NCBI GenBank assembly: GCA_900088475.1
Contig: FLMG01004711.1
Location: 3,811 to 16,313, forward strand
DNA length: 12,503 nucleotides
Origin: Hyphochytrium catenoides
Taxonomy: Eukaryota > Sar > Hyphochytriomycetes > Hyphochytriales > Hyphochytriaceae
Direction: 5' to 3'
The notes below the pieces were generated by a model. That model did no database searches. It saw only the letters and a list, made by a program, of their open reading frames with translations, and was not told where the DNA came from. Every line of letters starts with the position of its first letter. Position 1 is the stretch's first letter. Position numbers and translations under genes: made by a program. Shown piece by piece: positions 8,934 through 12,503 of this stretch.

Positions 8934-9900
8934 TACCTCCCGTACCTGCTCCTCCGCGCAGCCACAAGACTTCTGCTTTCCAATCTGGAGCTCTCTCCCT
9001 GCCTCTCCCGCCTCCATCGTGCAGTGCCGCCTCCGTCCTATCGTGGTTCCTGCCATGGCGTGAGACTTCTCTAAAAGACGCAGGAGGTCCTACCCCGATC
9101 CGAAGGAGCACCGTTCGTGCCGCGCTCCTCCCTGCCTCGGCCTAGCACCCAAACCCTAGAATCTCCCAAAGCCCTAAAACTTTTCCAGTCCCAGCGGCTT
9201 TGTCCGCCAAGGATTCCTACCCTGAGCATCCGCGGGGTTCTGCTGCGGAGTGCAGTCACGGACTTCTCGCCCCACCAACTGATGCACGCGGGACGAGAAG
9301 CGAATATACCAGGGGACCTGTTGTTACACGATAAGGTTACAATGTGTACGAGGTTTAGGACTACTAAGATTGTATCACGTACCTCCGGAGACATTTTCGC
9401 CAAGCTACTTACGGCTAGAGCTCCGAAGGCTCGTGGGGCGCATGCTCAGATAGCTATTGGTCAGCCAGAGGAGGAGACTGCAGGCGGAGCGTCAGGGGAC
9501 AGACGAAGGCCAGTTGAATCGTTGTCCTTCGTTTGCGAGGCGTATGAGATCCTTACCTACGCCGCCGCTGGAAACTCTACTTCCTGGAGACAAAGTGTGG
9601 CGCTAAATACCTAACAAGGTGGCAGGAGGGTCTCCAAAACCTGCCAGCGGTTGGTGGGGTCCCTTTGAGCTGATGCATCATCAAGTAAGGGACCCTTGCA
9701 TACCTCGTCATAGGAGCTGTTATTGAGCACAGGAAGGGTGCAAGGTGCGTAGCAAGCACTTGCGCTTAGTTGATCTATCAGCCGAAGAAGGGACCGCGAC
9801 TCCTACGCCGCCCCCGTTGTTCAGAGCCTGATGAGGACTGAAAGCGGTGGGTCAGCGGTCAGCAGCACCTTGGCCCAGGTACTCGTAGTAGTCAGTCACC

Positions 9901-10612
9901 AATTTTCCCCGACTCAAAGTCCCAAGCAAAGAGGAGGAGACAAGGAATGTAAGAAAATACTACTCAGGACATTGCTATTGCTATGGTATTAACGTCCAAG
10001 CAGTGTGCGCCGCGGAAAGCCGATTTACCTTTGTATCGATGGAATGTCCTGGGTCAACGAACGACCTCGCTCACAGCATACAGACACACCCGCCGCCTCC
10101 CTGAAACTGTGGAGCAGCAGCTACCGGGCGGATGGTGTCTACTTGATAGGTGATGGTGCGTATGTTCCAAGTGAGCAGTTTCTGATACCTTTTCAGGGTT
10201 CACAAAAGGATATGAGGAGACACGATAGCTACAATTTCTATCTGTCACAGTTGCGCATCAAAATTGAACAACAGGCATTCGGCTATCTGATGACTAAGTG
10301 AAGAATCTCAAGAAGCCTGTAGAGTGCCGACTCTATACCGTGCCTCTCATAACAGTTTATACTTGCATGCGCCTTCACAGCTTCTGCATATCTGAGCGGC
10401 TACGGCGGGACCCAAATGATCACGTGCGTCCAGAAGACATAACCTGTAGCTACAGTTGCACTGTCAGCGAGGAAGAGTCCACCACGGGTGGAGGGACATC
10501 ATTTATGATTGGGAGGAGTAGGCTTAGAGATGCCATGGTGGAGTACATTGAGGATCTCAACCTCGTCCGTCCAGCAGCGCATAACATCACTAGGAGGCAA
10601 TGCAATCCATAA
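9901..10612 (+). pseudogene. Broken Harbinger-type (DDE_Tnp_4-like) transposase
   Basis: The reading passes through several frames. At 9901 to about 10075 it gives RLKVPSKEEE, KYYSGH, YGINVQAVCAAESRFTFVS and PGSTNDLA, the central motifs of this family. At about 10094-10125 it gives RLPETVEQQLPGG in another frame. At 10127-10298 it gives DGVYLIGDGAY, LIPFQGS and YNFYLSQLRIKIEQQAFGYL, then TGA at 10299. From 10302 to 10612 a further frame gives NLKKPVECRL, TCMRLHSFCI and RLRDAMVEYIEDLNLVRPA, then TAA. The Asp of GDGAY and the Glu of KIEQQAFG fit two residues of the DDE triad. The first Asp, expected before 9901, is not recognisable. IEQQAFG is one residue longer than the usual IExAFG. At least three frame changes plus the TGA, where the family has Trp (TKWRI), make it inactive. 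The N-terminal third is missing or unrecognisable. Confidence 0.8.
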
Positions 10613-10671
10613 TGGCGTGTGATTCACGAGTATTGCATTGACTATTTTATTGATCACGGATCTTGAGCTGA

Positions 10672-11841
10672 CTACATGTTGCTAAGTCGGTTGAAAACCT
10701 CTGTCTTTAGTGTCGTCAGTTTGAGGATGTCACCATCTATAGAGGTCAGCAACATTGAGGAAGGGTTGTTCCTGTTGCTCTCGATTTCCTTCTCTCGGAT
10801 TAGGTTATTGATCATTTTCATATACCTCTCAATGCGCTCCTCCATATCTTTGTGACGTGCGGAGTCGGCCCTAGCTTGGATAGACTGCGTCTGTGCTTCG
10901 ATGAGCATCATGATGCGCTCATTGTTGTTGTCACGAGCCGCAGCAGGCGACTGAGAGGTAACCATCTTATCCACCAGCGTTTTGAAGTTGCTATTCATGT
11001 CGTGGAAGCAAGCCAAAAGCTGATTATGAACAGGCGATCCCCTTGGTTTCTTTCTACTTCCACTCTTAATGTTGGAATCACTCTTTTCTTGATTGGCGGC
11101 AGATCTCTTGTTCCCGGGGGGGTGAAGGGTTGTGAATGATGATGCTTCATCCGGCATTTTCCCTGTAAATGCCTCCAGAAAGCCTGGTCTCCTCGCGAGC
11201 CACAGACGAAGATAGTACACATCAAGCCGTCCACGACAGAAGTTGTAGAAGTCGTACTCGTTGGTACCAGATTTGGTGAAGTTCGCTAGACACTCGCTAT
11301 ACCTTGCGGTCAGCTCTTTCCATATCTCCATGAGCTTCTCAGATGAATGCCGAAGGACGGGCTTCGCGCCAGGGTCTATATCGGAGAACAGCTTCTTGTC
11401 ATCATCCGACTCTACATAGAGCTTCCCATATATAGCGTTCGAAGAGGGTTGCTCAGTTTGGAACGCTTTAGTGACATCCGCCCAGAATCGGGACTTGCCG
11501 TTGACCTTGCCAGCGCCAAACTCTGTTCTGGAGGAAGGGCCGTTCATTTCGTCAATCCGAGGGGCAAAGTCGTCACTGAAAATGACATTTATCAACCGAG
11601 GAGTGCAGTTCTTCGTTTTTCTGGTTGACACTTCTTGACCTTCAGCCACAGAAGCATGACTGTTCCCAGTGGTGGCCCTCCTGGCGATGCTATCCTTAAT
11701 GTCAGACAAAGGCCTGACAATCTCCGCGATCGGGTGCGCCAAGGACTTCTTCCTCATTTCTTCAGTATTCAAGTTGTAGTACCGCATGCCTGCCGTCTTC
11801 ATCACCTTCCTGAGATCATGAGCCTTCACGCTGTTGATCAT
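10672..11841 (-). CDS. Uncharacterised 389-codon protein, probable transposon-encoded DNA-binding partner
   Basis: An intact ORF from ATG 11841 to TAG 10672-10674. The core, residues about 80-232, reads PRLINVIFSDDFAPR, KSRFWADVTKAF, DIDPG, KLMEIWKELTARYSECLANF, SGTNEYDFYNFCRGRLDVYY and LRLWLARRPGFLEAF. I recall similar repeated hypothetical proteins from diatoms, oomycetes and other protists, but know no function. The spaced Trp/aromatic helices resemble Myb/SANT or trihelix DNA-binding modules. After it come a basic patch (SGSRKKPRG, about 261-269; possible nuclear signal) and a charged helical tail (about 300-352) that could be a coiled coil. The frame stays open, Gln-rich and without ATG, up to about 11990, so the true start may lie in an upstream exon (possible acceptor TCGACAG near 11985). 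It is intact although the neighbouring transposase is broken. Confidence 0.65.
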   Translation of the reverse strand: MINSVKAHDLRKVMKTAGMRYYNLNTEEMRKKSLAHPIAEIVRPLSDIKDSIARRATTGNSHASVAEGQEVSTRKTKNCTPRLINVIFSDDFAPRIDEMNGPSSRTEFGAGKVNGKSRFWADVTKAFQTEQPSSNAIYGKLYVESDDDKKLFSDIDPGAKPVLRHSSEKLMEIWKELTARYSECLANFTKSGTNEYDFYNFCRGRLDVYYLRLWLARRPGFLEAFTGKMPDEASSFTTLHPPGNKRSAANQEKSDSNIKSGSRKKPRGSPVHNQLLACFHDMNSNFKTLVDKMVTSQSPAAARDNNNERIMMLIEAQTQSIQARADSARHKDMEERIERYMKMINNLIREKEIESNRNNPSSMLLTSIDGDILKLTTLKTEVFNRLSNM

Positions 11842-12153
11842 CGAAGTCTCCGTCTTTATCCTCTCTTCAATGATACTGTTGGTAACACCATCACCACCCG
11901 TTACATCTTGAACGCCGCCAGAGCTCTCTGCTGGCTGGACTCGAGGAGATGAGAGCGGCTGCTCCTCCTGCTGCTGGACCTGCTGTCGACATCATATAGA
12001 ACACTCCCGTAGAAGAAGAATCAATAGTGCTGTTGGTCCTTGTCGGGCCGAAGAATGTAAATAAGGCCCTATGATTCCTAGACCTATAGTTCTCTGTGGA
12101 TGGGGAGGTGGCCGGGAGCCGGGAGGTGTGAGATGGGATAAAGTGTCTGTGTT

Positions 12154-12174
12154 GCCAAATCTTTTTGGCGGGAA
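12154..12174 (+). promoter_or_regulatory. E2F-like motif within a small hairpin
   Basis: GCCAAA (12154-12159) and TTTGGC (12164-12169) form a stem with a 4-nt loop. TTTTTGGCGGGAA (12162-12174) fits the E2F/DP consensus TTTSSCGS. It lies about 320 nt upstream of the partner ORF's ATG. A match of this length can arise by chance. Confidence 0.3.
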
Positions 12175-12206
12175 CCTGATATAAGACCGCTAACCGTCCT
12201 GATTCA

Positions 12207-12245
12207 GTACTCGTACAAGTAGTGTACAGGTTGTACTCGTACAAG
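12207..12245. repeat. 13-bp direct repeat, two copies 26 bp apart
   Basis: GTACTCGTACAAG occurs at 12207-12219 and 12233-12245, exactly. Each copy contains GTAC twice, and the spacer contains another GTAC (GTGTACAGG). Evenly spaced GTAC-containing copies could be protein-binding sites near a transposon end. Confidence 0.75.
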
Positions 12246-12279
12246 CAAGATCCCGCCCGATAGTCATGCCCAGAAATCT

Positions 12280-12332
12280 ATACAGCTGTATCCCATACAG
12301 GGCAGTATGGGGGACGCTAACGGTCATACCGT
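12280..12332. repeat. Cluster of three palindromes
   Basis: ATACAGCTGTAT (12280-12291) is a perfect 12-bp palindrome. CCCATAC (12292-12298) and GTATGGG (12305-12311) form a stem with a 6-nt loop. ACGGT (12320-12324) and ACCGT (12328-12332) form a further small stem. Together with the direct repeat just before, this is the most palindrome-dense part of the window. Confidence 0.7.
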
Positions 12333-12503
12333 ATACAGTACAGGCGGGGATATGGACTTCCTACTGTAGCACAGGCTAGGCTAGGGTAGAGAAATGACGA
12401 AATGACTATAGAGAAACTAGAGGATCGGTACAATGTATGGCTTAACCCTCCAACGCCTAAAGTTGTAGCCCCTTTGGGCCCAATTTCGATGTTTCTGTGT
12501 CAT

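Larger units (their letters stand above)
8097..9900. other. About 1.8 kb without a convincing gene
   Basis: Short ORFs exist on both strands. One is plus 8856-9074 (72 codons, good start context ACAATGGCG, Leu-rich). Another is plus 9282-9614 from its first ATG. Others are minus 9071-9394 and minus 8820-9056. None shows a family motif, and opposite-strand ORFs overlap freely, as expected of non-coding GC-balanced DNA. Two inverted repeats occur (8645-8686 and 8768-8933). A minus-strand segment near 8870-8935 reads EVPKEGDKMAWVTLVNE and looks more like real protein than the rest. At about 9621-9640 a plus-frame peptide VAGGSP may be a remnant of the transposase N-terminal half, but this is weak. 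Confidence 0.4.
9901..12311. mobile_element. Decayed PIF/Harbinger-like DNA transposon (limits uncertain)
   Basis: A Harbinger-type DDE transposase relic on the plus strand (to 10612) and an intact minus-strand ORF (11841-10672) meet tail to tail, 59 bp apart. Known PIF/Harbinger elements typically carry two genes, a DDE transposase and a Myb/trihelix-like DNA-binding partner, often in opposing orientations. That the minus-strand ORF is this partner is inference. I found no terminal inverted repeats or 3-bp target duplications. The palindrome-rich stretch 12200-12336 may be subterminal. The right end could lie outside the window, and the left end could lie anywhere from about 8.6 to 9.9 kb. 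Confidence 0.55.
11842..12503. other. Upstream region of the partner ORF and right edge of the window
   Basis: No gene is supported. A minus-strand ORF (12244-11891) overlaps the Gln-rich open extension of the partner ORF in another frame and looks like a shadow. The region holds an E2F-like motif inside a hairpin (12154-12174), a 13-bp direct repeat, and several short palindromes. The last 100 bases include GGGCCCAAA on the minus strand (12481 downward). This resembles the GGGCC start of some Harbinger termini, but I found no matching copy on the left. Confidence 0.4.

Noticed and set aside
8856-9074. 72-codon plus ORF with a good start context (ACAATGGCG)
   Set aside because: It runs through the arm of an inverted repeat, shows no family signal, and overlaps a minus ORF of equal quality.
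8532-9179. TTAGGGTTTAG (8532-8542), AAACCCTA (9151-9158) and CCCTAAAA (9172-9179), resembling plant-type telomere units
   Set aside because: They are single, degenerate units rather than an array. They fit telo-box-like chance motifs better than an interstitial telomere.
9117-9614. 165-codon plus-strand ORF
   Set aside because: It opens with GTG, its first ATG is at 9282, its composition is unremarkable, an opposing ORF overlaps it, and no motif is recognisable. I keep only a note that it could contain transposase remnants.
12460-12503. GGGCCCAAAGGGG on the minus strand as a Harbinger terminal repeat
   Set aside because: I could not find a matching inverted copy on the left side or a flanking TAA/TTA duplication.
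1-12503. CRISPR arrays, tRNA or rRNA genes, bacterial operon signals
   Set aside because: I saw no regularly spaced repeats, no cloverleaf with a TTCGA-type arm, and no rRNA core sequence. The intron-split gene makes a prokaryotic reading untenable.

Overview
The window is nuclear DNA of a eukaryote. It has one long gene cut by many short GT-AG introns (about 63-321 nt), pyrimidine-rich intron transcripts, GA/CT microsatellites, and a eukaryotic DNA-transposon fossil. No bacterial layout is visible: no operons, no ribosome-binding sites, no compact ORFs. The density of short introns together with the transposon protein types suggests a unicellular alga or other protist (cryptophyte- or stramenopile-like). 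That placement is inference and is weak.

Positions 1-7474, minus strand: a WD40-repeat gene that I reassembled by hand from 20 exons. All exon junctions keep phase and give 1,227 codons. The order of motifs follows WDR7 (rabconnectin-3 beta): N-terminal beta-propellers, then a helical region. The gene leaves the window at its 3' side, so the C-terminal part, where the family carries further WD repeats, is missing. In animals WDR7 works with DMXL1/2 (rabconnectin-3 alpha) in V-ATPase assembly and organelle acidification.

Positions 7475-9900: the leader and upstream region of the WDR7-like gene, with a 55-nt GA microsatellite, followed by about 1.8 kb without a convincing gene. This part holds one 43-codon ORF and two inverted repeats, one of 26 bp with a single mismatch.

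Positions 9901-12503: remains of a PIF/Harbinger-like DNA transposon. A transposase on the plus strand is broken by several frame changes and stops. It faces, tail to tail across 59 bp, an intact 389-codon minus-strand ORF for a putative DNA-binding partner protein. The right edge holds a cluster of short palindromes and direct repeats that may be subterminal transposon sequence. I could not find terminal inverted repeats, so the element's limits are open.

The two halves are unrelated in function: a conserved housekeeping gene and a decayed mobile-element insertion upstream of it.
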